Made by a program: the position numbers and the translations under genes
Notes under the pieces: model-generated
The model's input: only the letters and a program-made list of their open reading frames with translations
The model's database searches: none
Told to the model about the DNA's origin: nothing
Assembly (NCBI RefSeq): GCF_002407065.1
Contig: NZ_CP023564.1
Span: 2,170,001-2,234,000, forward strand
Source of the DNA: Brachybacterium ginsengisoli
Lineage (GTDB): Bacteria > Actinomycetota > Actinomycetes > Actinomycetales > Dermabacteraceae
Direction: 5' to 3'
DNA: 64,000 nt
Part shown: positions 33,616-41,334 of the stretch, piece after piece
How the letters are laid out: each line of letters starts with the position of its first letter
How positions within the stretch are numbered: position 1 is the first letter of the stretch

Positions 33616-34386
33616 ATGGCGTTCAGCGAACTGTCCCGGCCCTGGCGTGCGCCCGGACACTCTAACCCGCGCGGGGGCCTGCTCCTGTGCCACGGATTCA
33701 CCGGCTCACCGCAGTCGATGAGGCCCTGGGCGGAGGACCACGCCACCCGCGGCTGGGACGTCGACCTGCCGCTCCTGCCCGGCCACGCCAGCACCGAGCG
33801 CGAGCTGGCCGGGACCAGCTGGCAGGACTGGTACGGCACGGTGCGCGAGGCAGCCCTCGCCCTGGCCGAGGAGCACGGCCCGATCGCCGTCGGCGGGCTG
33901 TCGATGGGCGGCGCGCTGGCCCTCGCGCTCGCCGAGGACCCCCGTCTGCGCGGGAGCCTCGCCGCGGTGGTCGTCGTGAATCCCGGGATGACCCTTCCCG
34001 CCGTGGCCGGCGTGGCGGGCCTGATCGCGCCCGTGGTGCGCACGCTGCCCGGCATCGGCTCCGACATCGCCCGGGCCGGGAGCCACGAGGAGGCCTACGA
34101 TCGCCTCCCCGTCCGGGCGGTCGCGCAGCTGCGTCGCCTCTTCACCCGCACCCGACGCGATCTGGGCGCCGTGGAGGTGCCGGTCCTGGTCGCCACCTCC
34201 CGCGTCGATCACACCGTCCCGCCCACCGACAGCGACATCGTCGCCGCCGGTGTGCACGGCCCCGTCGAGCGGCTCCCCCTGCTCCGCAGCCATCACCTGG
34301 CGACGCTGGACCATGACGCGGAGCTGCTGTTCGAGACCTCGGCGCGCTTCCTCGACCAGCACGTCCCCGCCCCGGGAGCCCGCTGA
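33616..34386 (+). CDS. alpha/beta hydrolase (carboxylesterase / monoacylglycerol lipase type)
   Basis: A 256-residue serine hydrolase. The oxyanion-hole region is LLCHGFTGSPQS, the nucleophile elbow GGLSMGGALAL (Ser about residue 98), the acid in SRVDHTVPP, and the catalytic histidine in RSHHLATLDHD. No signal peptide is seen, so it is cytosolic; esters of medium-chain fatty acids or glycerides are likely substrates by family. The stop TGA overlaps the next gene's ATG (TGATG), so the two form an operon. Divergent from the acyltransferase, it may share lipid-turnover context, but that is inference from position only. Confidence 0.88.
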   Translation: MAFSELSRPWRAPGHSNPRGGLLLCHGFTGSPQSMRPWAEDHATRGWDVDLPLLPGHASTERELAGTSWQDWYGTVREAALALAEEHGPIAVGGLSMGGALALALAEDPRLRGSLAAVVVVNPGMTLPAVAGVAGLIAPVVRTLPGIGSDIARAGSHEEAYDRLPVRAVAQLRRLFTRTRRDLGAVEVPVLVATSRVDHTVPPTDSDIVAAGVHGPVERLPLLRSHHLATLDHDAELLFETSARFLDQHVPAPGAR

Positions 34387-34943
34387 TGACCGCCGACCGC
34401 GGCTCCTCCCCCGAGCCCCGCGACGTCGACGCCGAGTTCGCCCGGATGCTCGAGGGCGAGGGCCTGGCTCTGCAGCCCGGACAGGCGCCCCGGGAGCCGG
34501 CGGCGCCGCAGCGTCCCGAGCCCTCGGGCCATGGCCTCTCCCCGGACACGGACGACGACATTCCCTGGATCTTCAGCGCGGAGTCCCCGACGGAGCCGCC
34601 GAGCCCCGAGTCGGTCGCCCGCTCGCGCGCGGCGCACCCCTCGGCCGGCCCTCCTGGCCAGGATCGTCCCGAGGTGCCGCGGGAGCTGGACGACGACGAG
34701 GTGATCTATGGCGACTTCGAGCAGCCCGATCCCGATCTGCCGACCCCGTCGGACGGGGCCATGTGGTCCTGGACCGCCCTCCTGGGCGGCTTCGTGCTCA
34801 TGCTCGTCGTGGCCTTCACCCCGTCGCTGCCGGGTCCCCTGGGCTGGCTCGGCGGGCTCGCGGCGCTGGGCGGGCTGATCGCCCTGCTGCTGCGCATCCC
34901 ACGGGAGCGTCATGGAGACGGCGACGACGGGGCCGAGGTCTGA
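34386..34943 (+). CDS. hypothetical membrane protein coupled to the hydrolase
   Basis: A 185-residue protein of unknown function. Residues 1-120 are acidic, Pro/Ser-rich and likely disordered, with short conserved-looking pieces (DVDAEFARMLEGEGL, DDDIPWIF, DDDEVIYGDFEQP). Two transmembrane helices follow near the C terminus (WSWTALLGGFVLMLVVAF and LGGLAALGGLIALLL) with a short basic/acidic tail. The start overlaps the hydrolase stop by one base, giving strong coupling. Similar two-helix proteins occur beside this hydrolase in related actinobacteria, from memory. It may anchor or regulate an envelope complex, but no motif shows this. Confidence 0.75.
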   Translation: MTADRGSSPEPRDVDAEFARMLEGEGLALQPGQAPREPAAPQRPEPSGHGLSPDTDDDIPWIFSAESPTEPPSPESVARSRAAHPSAGPPGQDRPEVPRELDDDEVIYGDFEQPDPDLPTPSDGAMWSWTALLGGFVLMLVVAFTPSLPGPLGWLGGLAALGGLIALLLRIPRERHGDGDDGAEV

Positions 34944-34975
34944 CGGCTGTCCCGCGGCCGCGGACCCCTCGACGA

Positions 34976-35911
34976 TCAGCGAGCGAGATCCGCGGCTCCG
35001 ACGATGCCCGCGCGGTTGCCCATCTCGGCCAGCACGAAGGGCGCGATCGTGCGGTGCGTCCGAGCGGTGAGGTTCGCGGAGTAGGCCTCGCGCGCCGGCT
35101 CCAGCAGCAGGTCCCCCGCCGCGGCCACGCCGCCACCCACGACGATGACCTCCGGGTCGAGCAGCGAGGAGACCGAGGCCGCTCCCGCACCGAGCCAGGT
35201 GCCGATCTCCGCGATCAGCTCGACGGAGCCGGGGTCGCCCTGCTGGGCGAGGCGCGTGATCAGCGGGCCGTCGATCTGTCGACGGTCGCCGCCGACGGCC
35301 TCCAGCAGCGGGCTCATCAGCGGGTCGCCGGTCCCGGCCCGTCGCTTGGCGGTGCGCACCAGGGCGGTCCCCGCGGTGTACTGCTCGAGGCAGCCGCGGC
35401 GGCCGCAGCCGCACCACTGGCCGTCCGGCACCGCGGTGACGTGCGCGATCTCGCCGGCGAACCCGCCGCTGCCGCGGACCAGGCGCCCGTCCAGCACGAT
35501 GGCGCCGCCCAGTCCGGTGCCCACGGTGATCATGAGCATGTTCGCCGCCTCGGTGGCGGCGCCGAAGCGGTACTCGGCCCATCCCGCGGCGTTCGCGTCG
35601 TTCTCGACGACGACCGGCAGGCCGGTCAGTCGCTCGATCTCCTCGGCGAGCGGGTGCTGGCGCCAGGCCAGGTTGGCCGCGAAGTTCACGGTGCGCCGAT
35701 CCGCACCCACGAAGCCGGCAGCACCGACCCCGACACCCACGACCTCGTGGTCCGCACGCAGCTCGGCGACCGCGTCGGCGACGGCCGCCTCGATGAGCGC
35801 CGTGTCGGTCGCGGGCGTGCTGCGGGTCGTCGTGGCGACGATCTCCCCCGATTCGTCCACCACCCCGGCCGCGATCTTGGTCCCGCCGATGTCCACTCCG
35901 ATGGAGAGCAT
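34976..35911 (-). CDS. glk: ROK family glucokinase
   Basis: A 311-residue sugar kinase of the ROK family, which phosphorylates glucose at C6. The N-terminal ATP site is IGVDIGGTKIAAGVV. The sugar site includes VENDANAAGWAEY with the catalytic aspartate, and GTGLGGAIVLDG. The ROK zinc site is present: the histidine of GEIAHV and the cysteines of CGCGRRGCLEQY. No polyphosphate-glucokinase signature is obvious, so ATP is the expected donor. The ATG is 12 bases after AAGGGA; a 13-base tandem repeat containing CCAGGA lies just upstream in the leader. It is divergent from the acyl-CoA ligase. Hexose specificity beyond glucose is not ruled out. Confidence 0.9.
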   Translation of the reverse strand: MLSIGVDIGGTKIAAGVVDESGEIVATTTRSTPATDTALIEAAVADAVAELRADHEVVGVGVGAAGFVGADRRTVNFAANLAWRQHPLAEEIERLTGLPVVVENDANAAGWAEYRFGAATEAANMLMITVGTGLGGAIVLDGRLVRGSGGFAGEIAHVTAVPDGQWCGCGRRGCLEQYTAGTALVRTAKRRAGTGDPLMSPLLEAVGGDRRQIDGPLITRLAQQGDPGSVELIAEIGTWLGAGAASVSSLLDPEVIVVGGGVAAAGDLLLEPAREAYSANLTARTHRTIAPFVLAEMGNRAGIVGAADLAR

Positions 35912-35926
35912 GCCGATGTCGTCCCT

Positions 35927-35952
35927 TCCTGGTCCCGCGTCCTGGTCCCGCG
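35927..35952. repeat. 13-base tandem duplication in the glk leader
   Basis: TCCTGGTCCCGCG occurs twice head to tail, 16 to 41 bases before the glk start. On the glk strand each copy contains CCAGGA, a partial ribosome-site match. Confidence 0.9.
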
Positions 35953-36106
35953 ATGCCGTGCCGGCACGCGCGGGAACGGTCTCCCGCCTGCCTGTCGTGA
36001 CCATCGTAGGCGTCCTCTGCCGTAGGATCGGACCACCCCACCAGCGCTTCCGGGCAGGCGTCCGCTGTGTCTGCCCAGCGCCCCTGGCCGGATCGAAGGA
36101 GATTCG

Positions 36107-37915
36107 ATGAAGCAGTTCACCACGCCTCTCCAGCACGAGAGCCGTCCCGACGAGAACACGACCGACCTCCTGCTGGGCAGGCTCCGTGCGAACCCCTCTG
36201 TCCCGATCTTCGAGCTCGCCGCCGGGGACGGCACCTACACGCCCCTGAGCACCGCCGACTTCGTCGACGAGGTCAAGCAGGTCGCGAAGGGGGTCATGGC
36301 CGCCGGGGTCGAGCCCGGCGACGTCGTCGCGATCCTCTCCCGCACCCGCTACGAGTGGGCGCTGCTGGACTGGGCGGTCTGGTGGGTCGGCGGGGTGAGC
36401 GTGCCGATCTACGAGACCTCCTCCCCGAGCCAGATCCAGTGGATCGCCTCCGACGCCGGCGCACGGTTCGTGGTCGTCGAGTCGACCCGCCACAAGGAGG
36501 ACGTGGAGTCCGTGCGCGGCGAGCTCCCCCTGCTCGAGCGGATCGGGGTCCTCGACGACGGCATCCTGGACGACCTCAAGGCCGCCGGTGCGGACATCAG
36601 CGACGAGGACCTCGAGGCCCGTCGCACCACGCGCTCGCTGAACGACGTCGCCACCATCATCTACACCTCCGGCACCACCGGGCGGCCCAAGGGGGCGGAG
36701 CTCACCCACGCCAACTTCGTCGACACCACCCGCAGCGCGCTGAACCTGCTCGGGAAGGAGGTGCTCCCGCCCGGATCGCGCCTGCTCATGTTCCTGCCCC
36801 TCGCGCACGTCTTCGCGCGGCTGATCACGGTGCTCGCCGCCAGCTGGCCGGTCACCACCGCGTTCACGGCGGACACGAAGAACCTGCTCCCCGACCTCGC
36901 CGCCTTCCGTCCCACCTTCCTGCTGGCAGTGCCCCGGGTGTTCGAGAAGGTGTACAACAGCGCCGAGGCGAAGGCGATCGCCGGGGGCAGGGGCAGGATC
37001 TTTTCCGCCGCCGCGGACACCGCGATCGCCTACTCGACCGCGCTGGCATCGGGGAAGGTCCCCTTCGCCCTGAAGGCGAAGCACGCGGTCTTCGACAAGC
37101 TGGTCTACGGGAAGCTCCGCGATGCCATGGGCGGTCGTGTGCAGTGGGCCGTCTCCGGCGGCGCCCCGCTCGGCGCTCGCCTCTCGCACTTCTTCCGCGG
37201 CATCGGGGTCACGATCCTCGAGGGATACGGCCTCACCGAGACCACCGCGCCGATCAGCGTGAACGTCCCCTGGGACGTCCGCCCCGGGACCGTCGGCCCG
37301 CCGCTTCCGGGCAGCACCGTCGCGATCGACGAGACCGGAGAGATCCTGGTCAAGGGCATCATGGTCTTCGCCGGCTATCGCAACAACCCCGAGGCCACCG
37401 CCGAGTCCCTGCAGGACGGCTGGTTCCGCACGGGCGATCTGGGGGCTCTCGACGAGCACGGCAACCTCACCATCACCGGGCGCTCCAAGGAGGTCATCGT
37501 GACCGCCGGGGGCAAGAACATCTCCCCCGCCCAGCTCGAGGACCAGCTGCGCTCCCACCCGCTGGTCAGCCAGTGCGTGGTCATCGGGGACCAGAAGCCC
37601 TTCGTGGCGGCGATCCTCACCCTCGACGAGGAGATGCTGTCCACCTGGCTGGCGAACAACGGCCTGCCGGAGATGACCGTGGCCGAGGCCGCGGCCGACG
37701 ACCGGGTGCGTGCCGAGCTGCAGACGGTGGTGGACCGGGCGAACAGCTCCGTCTCGCGCGCCGAGTCCATCCGTGCCTTCGAGGTCATCGACTCGGACTT
37801 CACCGAGGAGAACGGCTATCTCACCCCGTCGCTCAAGCTCAAGCGCAACGTGGTGGTCAAGGATCTCGCGCCGGTGATCGAGAAGATCTACTCGGGGTCG
37901 AGGCCCGCGAGCTGA
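36107..37915 (+). CDS. long-chain fatty acid--CoA ligase (AMP-dependent synthetase)
   Basis: A 602-residue FadD15-like enzyme that activates fatty acids through an acyl-AMP intermediate. The P-loop-like motif is YTSGTTGRPKGAELTH (about residue 185). The substrate segment is LPLAHVFAR, followed by the adenylate motif GYGLTETTAP, the TGDLG hinge region and the C-terminal ITGRSKEVIVTAGGKNISP. The conserved catalytic lysine lies near the end in the LKLKRNVVVK region. The ribosome site GGAGA precedes the ATG. A TAGGAT about 80 bases upstream is a possible -10. It is divergent from glk, and a long inverted repeat follows its stop. The exact chain-length preference is unknown. Confidence 0.92.
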   Translation: MKQFTTPLQHESRPDENTTDLLLGRLRANPSVPIFELAAGDGTYTPLSTADFVDEVKQVAKGVMAAGVEPGDVVAILSRTRYEWALLDWAVWWVGGVSVPIYETSSPSQIQWIASDAGARFVVVESTRHKEDVESVRGELPLLERIGVLDDGILDDLKAAGADISDEDLEARRTTRSLNDVATIIYTSGTTGRPKGAELTHANFVDTTRSALNLLGKEVLPPGSRLLMFLPLAHVFARLITVLAASWPVTTAFTADTKNLLPDLAAFRPTFLLAVPRVFEKVYNSAEAKAIAGGRGRIFSAAADTAIAYSTALASGKVPFALKAKHAVFDKLVYGKLRDAMGGRVQWAVSGGAPLGARLSHFFRGIGVTILEGYGLTETTAPISVNVPWDVRPGTVGPPLPGSTVAIDETGEILVKGIMVFAGYRNNPEATAESLQDGWFRTGDLGALDEHGNLTITGRSKEVIVTAGGKNISPAQLEDQLRSHPLVSQCVVIGDQKPFVAAILTLDEEMLSTWLANNGLPEMTVAEAAADDRVRAELQTVVDRANSSVSRAESIRAFEVIDSDFTEENGYLTPSLKLKRNVVVKDLAPVIEKIYSGSRPAS

Positions 37916-37936
37916 TCAGCGGAGAAGGACCTCCCC

Positions 37937-37991
37937 CGGCCCCGACGCCCGGGCGGCCGCGCACCGCGCGAGCTCCCGGACGTCGGGGCCG
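37937..37991 (+). terminator. possible terminator after the acyl-CoA ligase gene
   Basis: CGGCCCCGACG and CGTCGGGGCCG form an 11-base perfect stem around a 33-base GC-rich loop that can fold further. The long loop makes this call weaker than the other hairpins. Confidence 0.4.
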
Positions 37992-37996
37992 CGTCG

Positions 37997-38002
37997 TACC
38001 CT
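37997..38002 (+). promoter_or_regulatory. -10 element of the exonuclease gene, leaderless type
   Basis: TACCCT, seven bases before the ATG at 38010; the same hexamer precedes aroG. Confidence 0.45.
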
Positions 38003-38009
38003 TCGGAGC

Positions 38010-39668
38010 ATGTCCGCACGCCGCCAGCTGAGCTTCGACGATCGCGGCACCCCGCTCGCGGAGGCGACGCTCGTGGTCGTGGACCTCGAGACCACCGGGA
38101 CGGATCCCCGCAGCGATGCGATCACCGAGATCGGAGCCGTCAAGGTCCGCGGCGGCGAGGTGCTCGGGGAGTTCCGCACCTTCGTGGATCCCCAGCGCCC
38201 CATCCCGGCCTACATCGCCTCACTCACCGGCATCACCGACGCCTCGGTGGCCGGGGCGCCCTCGATCGGCACGGTGCTGCCGATGTTCCTGGACTTCGTC
38301 GGGGATGCGGCCCTGGTGGCGCACAACGCCCGCTTCGACATCGGCTTCCTCAGCGCGCAGGCGGCGGCGTGCGAGATCACCTGGCCCAAGCCCCAGGTGC
38401 TGGACACCCTCGCCCTGGCGCGCACCGTCTTCCGACGGGACGAGGTCCGCGACCACAAGCTCTCCACCCTGGCCCGGCACGTGGGGGCCGGCATCACCCC
38501 GGACCACCGGGCGCTCTCCGACGCCCGCGCGACCGTCGACGTGCTGCACGCGATCATCGAGCGGCTCGGAGCGGCCGGAGCCTCGACCCTCGAGGATCTC
38601 GGCACGGCGCACCGCCGGGCCACCACCGCTCAGCTGCGCAAGAAGCACCTCGCCGCCGACGTCCCGCCGGTACCCGGCGTGTACCAGTTCCTCGACCAGC
38701 ACGGCGCGGTGCTGTACGTGGGGACCTCCCGCAACCTCCGCACCCGGGTGCGCACCTACTTCACGGCCGCCGAGACCCGCCGCAAGGTGCTGGACATGCT
38801 CCCTCGTGCGGAGTCGATCCGCGTCATCGAGTGCGCCACCCCCACCGAGGCCGGGATCCGCGAGCTGCGGATCATCGCCCGCGAGAAGCCTCCCTCGAAC
38901 CGCCACGGCCTCCACCCGGAGAAGGCGCACTGGCTGCGACTGGGACCTGGCGGACAGGGTCTGCGCGCCGCGCGGCTCGCGAGGCCGGAGGACGACGGCT
39001 CCGCCCAGATCGGGCCGCTGACCTCGCGGCACGACGTCGAGCCGCTGCGCGGTCTGCTGACCGATGCGATCCTCGGCCGCGGCACGGCGCTCGGGGGCGG
39101 GGCGGAGCCCGATCTCGGCTCCGGCGGACACCGGGACCGGATCCGCCGCGCGATGCTCGAGGACCCGACCGAGGTCCTGGACCACGCGGCCGCGCGCCTG
39201 CGCGCCCACGTCGACGCCGGACGCTACGAGGACGCCGAGAGGCTGCGCCGCCTCGTGCACGGCTATCTCACGGCGGCGCGGCGCGCCTCACGACTGCGAG
39301 CCCTCGCCGCCGTGCCTCTGCTCGTGGCGGCCCGTCCCAGCACCGAGGCGGTGATCGGCGGGCGCGGGTGGGAGCTGCTCGCTCTCCGCCACGGCCGCTT
39401 CTCCGGCACGACCCTCGTCCCCTCCGGCAAGGACCCCCTGCCCTTCGCGCGATCCCTCGAGATGACCGGGACCGGGGAGGCCGAGCTCGCGGCCCCGATG
39501 TGCCAGGGCTACCACCAGGAGGCGGAGATCCTGCTGGCCTGGCTCGAGGGCGAGGGAGTGCGCACCGTGCTGGTCGAGGGTGCCTGGCAGGTCCCCGCCC
39601 GTGCCCGCTTCGACCAGGAGCATCTCGCCCGGCGCTTCTCCCGGACCGCCAGGGGCCCCGAGGCATAG
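38010..39668 (+). CDS. DEDDh exonuclease fused to a GIY-YIG (UvrC/Cho-like) nuclease domain
   Basis: A 552-residue two-nuclease protein. Residues about 20-185 are a DnaQ-type 3'-5' exonuclease with all DEDDh residues: VVDLETTG, AHNARFD, and PDHRALSD. Residues about 220-300 are a GIY-YIG domain: PGVYQFLD, LYVGTSRNLRTRVRTYF, and the catalytic glutamate in TEAGIRELRIIAREKP followed by PSNRHG. The C-terminal part resembles the linker and helical parts of UvrC/Cho but lacks an RNase-H-like second nuclease. Mycobacterial Rv2191 has this architecture and lies next to trpD, as here. A role in DNA repair is likely, but the substrate is not known from the sequence. Confidence 0.9.
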   Translation: MSARRQLSFDDRGTPLAEATLVVVDLETTGTDPRSDAITEIGAVKVRGGEVLGEFRTFVDPQRPIPAYIASLTGITDASVAGAPSIGTVLPMFLDFVGDAALVAHNARFDIGFLSAQAAACEITWPKPQVLDTLALARTVFRRDEVRDHKLSTLARHVGAGITPDHRALSDARATVDVLHAIIERLGAAGASTLEDLGTAHRRATTAQLRKKHLAADVPPVPGVYQFLDQHGAVLYVGTSRNLRTRVRTYFTAAETRRKVLDMLPRAESIRVIECATPTEAGIRELRIIAREKPPSNRHGLHPEKAHWLRLGPGGQGLRAARLARPEDDGSAQIGPLTSRHDVEPLRGLLTDAILGRGTALGGGAEPDLGSGGHRDRIRRAMLEDPTEVLDHAAARLRAHVDAGRYEDAERLRRLVHGYLTAARRASRLRALAAVPLLVAARPSTEAVIGGRGWELLALRHGRFSGTTLVPSGKDPLPFARSLEMTGTGEAELAAPMCQGYHQEAEILLAWLEGEGVRTVLVEGAWQVPARARFDQEHLARRFSRTARGPEA

Positions 39669-39716
39669 GCTCACAGGGAGCCCCGCCGTTCCCGGCACCC
39701 CGTCGAAGGAGAACCC

Positions 39717-39998
39717 ATGATCACCGCCATCGTCTCGATCGTCGTCGAGCCCAGCCGGATCCCCGAGGTCGCCCAGGAGATCGTGGACATCGAGGGGATC
39801 GAGCAGGTCTACTCCGTCACCGGCGACGTGGACCTGATCGCGGTGGCGCGGGTGCGGGCGCACGAGGATCTCGCGCAGGTGATCGCCGGATCGCTGAGCA
39901 GGGTCGACGGCGTGCTCGACACCACCACCAACATCGCCTTCAAGACCTACTCGAAGCGCGACCTCGACGCCGCCTTCGACCTCGGCATCGACGGCTGA
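39717..39998 (+). CDS. stand-alone Lrp/AsnC ligand-binding (RAM) domain protein
   Basis: A 93-residue protein consisting only of the AsnC/RAM effector domain (MITAIVSIVVEPSRIPEVAQEIVDIEGIEQVYSVTGDVDLIA, with the family's G-x-D-x turn). It has no helix-turn-helix, so it cannot bind DNA in the Lrp manner. It presumably forms the usual dimer or decamer and binds an amino acid or related ligand. GAAGGAGAA precedes the ATG. It lies between the nuclease-fusion gene and the convergent trpD gene, whose stop is only 18 bases away. Position beside trpD tempts a link to aromatic amino acids, but there is no direct evidence. Confidence 0.87.
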   Translation: MITAIVSIVVEPSRIPEVAQEIVDIEGIEQVYSVTGDVDLIAVARVRAHEDLAQVIAGSLSRVDGVLDTTTNIAFKTYSKRDLDAAFDLGIDG

Positions 39999-40016
39999 CC
40001 CGGTCGGTCGTGCGCG

Positions 40017-41099
40017 TCAGCCCTGACGCGTGGCGACCGCCTGGGAGGCCGTGGCCCAGCGCTCCACGAGCTCAGCCGGCCGGCCGGAGTCCAGCGCCGA
40101 CCCGACCTCCTCGTAGGCGGCCGTGAAGCGCTCGGCGAAGCCGTCGGCAGCCGGCTCGCCGATGCCGTCGAAGGCGACCACGCCGGCGGCGGCGTTCAGC
40201 AGCACGGCATCCCGCACCGGCCCCATGCGACCCGTGCGCACGCCTGCGTAGAGGTCGCGGGCCACCTGGGCGTTCTCCTCGGCGGTGCCGCCGCGCAGCG
40301 AGTCGTGCCCGCTGCGCTCCATCCCCAGCAGCTCCACGGGATCCAGCACGTGCTCACGGATCTCGCCGCCGCGGACCTCCCAGACGTCGGAGGGTGCGGT
40401 GACCGTGAGCTCGTCCAGGCCGTCCTGGCCGCGGAACACCAGGGCGCTCGTCCCCCGCGCGGCGAAGACGCCGGCGACCGTGGGGGCGATCACCGGGTCC
40501 GCGACCCCGACGGCGCTGGCGCGCGGCCGGGCCGGATTGGTGATCGGTCCCAGGATGTTCATCACGGTCGGGATGCCCAGACCGCGCCGCGCCTCCGCGG
40601 CGAACTTCATCGACGGATGGAAGACCTGGGCGAAGAGGAATGTCATGCCGATGCTGCCCACCAGCTCCTCGACGTCCGGGACCGGGAGGTCCAGCCGCAC
40701 GCCGAGAGCCTCGAGCACGTCCGCCGAGCCCGACTTCGAGGTGGAGGCCCGGTTCCCGTGCTTGACGACGGTCCTGCCCGTCGACGCGATCACCATCGAC
40801 GCCATGGTCGAGATGTTCACCGTCTGCGCCAGGTCCCCGCCGGTGCCGACGATGTCGACCGCGTCCCGCGGGGCGTCGACCGTCCGGGCGTGCGAGATCA
40901 TCGAATCGGCCAGCGCCTCGAGCTCGGTGCTCGTGACCCCCTTGGCCTGCAGGGCCACGAGGAAGCCCGCGAGCTGCACCGGGCTCGACGCCCCGGACAT
41001 GACCTCGTCCATCGCCCACGCCGCGGACTCCGCATCCAGCGCCTCGCCGCGCACCAGTCGCGCGGTGATCCGGGACCAGGTCCGAGTGTTCTCGCTCAT
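40017..41099 (-). CDS. trpD: anthranilate phosphoribosyltransferase
   Basis: Second step of tryptophan synthesis: transfers the phosphoribosyl group of PRPP to anthranilate. The 360-residue protein has the PRPP loop GTGGDLAQTVNIST (about residue 87), the KHGNRASTSKSGSADVLEALG block, and the anthranilate-site segments MTFLFAQVFHPSMKFAAEAR and RRGLGIPTVMNILGP; the DGLDELT region is typical. The N-terminal helical domain is complete. No other trp gene lies in the window, so it is detached from the trp operon, as in mycobacteria. GATGAT six bases before the ATG may be a leaderless -10. It is divergent from the respiratory operon across a repeat-rich gap. Confidence 0.95.
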   Translation of the reverse strand: MSENTRTWSRITARLVRGEALDAESAAWAMDEVMSGASSPVQLAGFLVALQAKGVTSTELEALADSMISHARTVDAPRDAVDIVGTGGDLAQTVNISTMASMVIASTGRTVVKHGNRASTSKSGSADVLEALGVRLDLPVPDVEELVGSIGMTFLFAQVFHPSMKFAAEARRGLGIPTVMNILGPITNPARPRASAVGVADPVIAPTVAGVFAARGTSALVFRGQDGLDELTVTAPSDVWEVRGGEIREHVLDPVELLGMERSGHDSLRGGTAEENAQVARDLYAGVRTGRMGPVRDAVLLNAAAGVVAFDGIGEPAADGFAERFTAAYEEVGSALDSGRPAELVERWATASQAVATRQG

Positions 41100-41113
41100 G
41101 CCTCGATCATCGC

Positions 41114-41170
41114 ATCACGGACCCCGTGATCGTCGACCTGCTCACGGAACGGATCACGGAAGTGTCACGG
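41114..41170. promoter_or_regulatory. TCACGG repeat cluster in the trpD-ctaE gap
   Basis: A perfect palindrome ATCACGG-ACC-CCGTGAT (41114-41130) is followed by three direct TCACGG copies at 41142, 41154 and 41165, spaced 12 and 11 bases apart. About one helical turn between copies suggests cooperative binding of a regulator. The divergent trpD gene and ctaE could both be targets. Confidence 0.45.
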
Positions 41171-41322
41171 CCCCGCACGACCATGTCACCTGGGAGTCTC
41201 CGGAGCGTGTCCCGGTTCGTGACACGTCGTCAGGAGGGATATGCTGATCTGGTCCGCCCGGGGCGCAGGCCCCGCGTTGTGCTCGGTCGTCGTGTACCGG
41301 CACACCGATTCTGACCGCACGA

Positions 41323-41328
41323 CATAAT
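41323..41328 (+). promoter_or_regulatory. -10 element of ctaE, leaderless type
   Basis: CATAAT, six bases before the GTG of ctaE. A further possible promoter (GTGACA with TATGCT, 41219-41245) lies about 95 bases upstream, but its 15-base spacer is short. Confidence 0.5.
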
Positions 41329-41334
41329 GGTGAC

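Noticed and set aside
34948..34965. GTCCCGCGGCCGCGGAC hairpin between the membrane-protein gene and glk
   Set aside because: Self-complementary only with a bulge and practically no loop; too weak to list as a terminator, though some convergent termination signal would be expected here.
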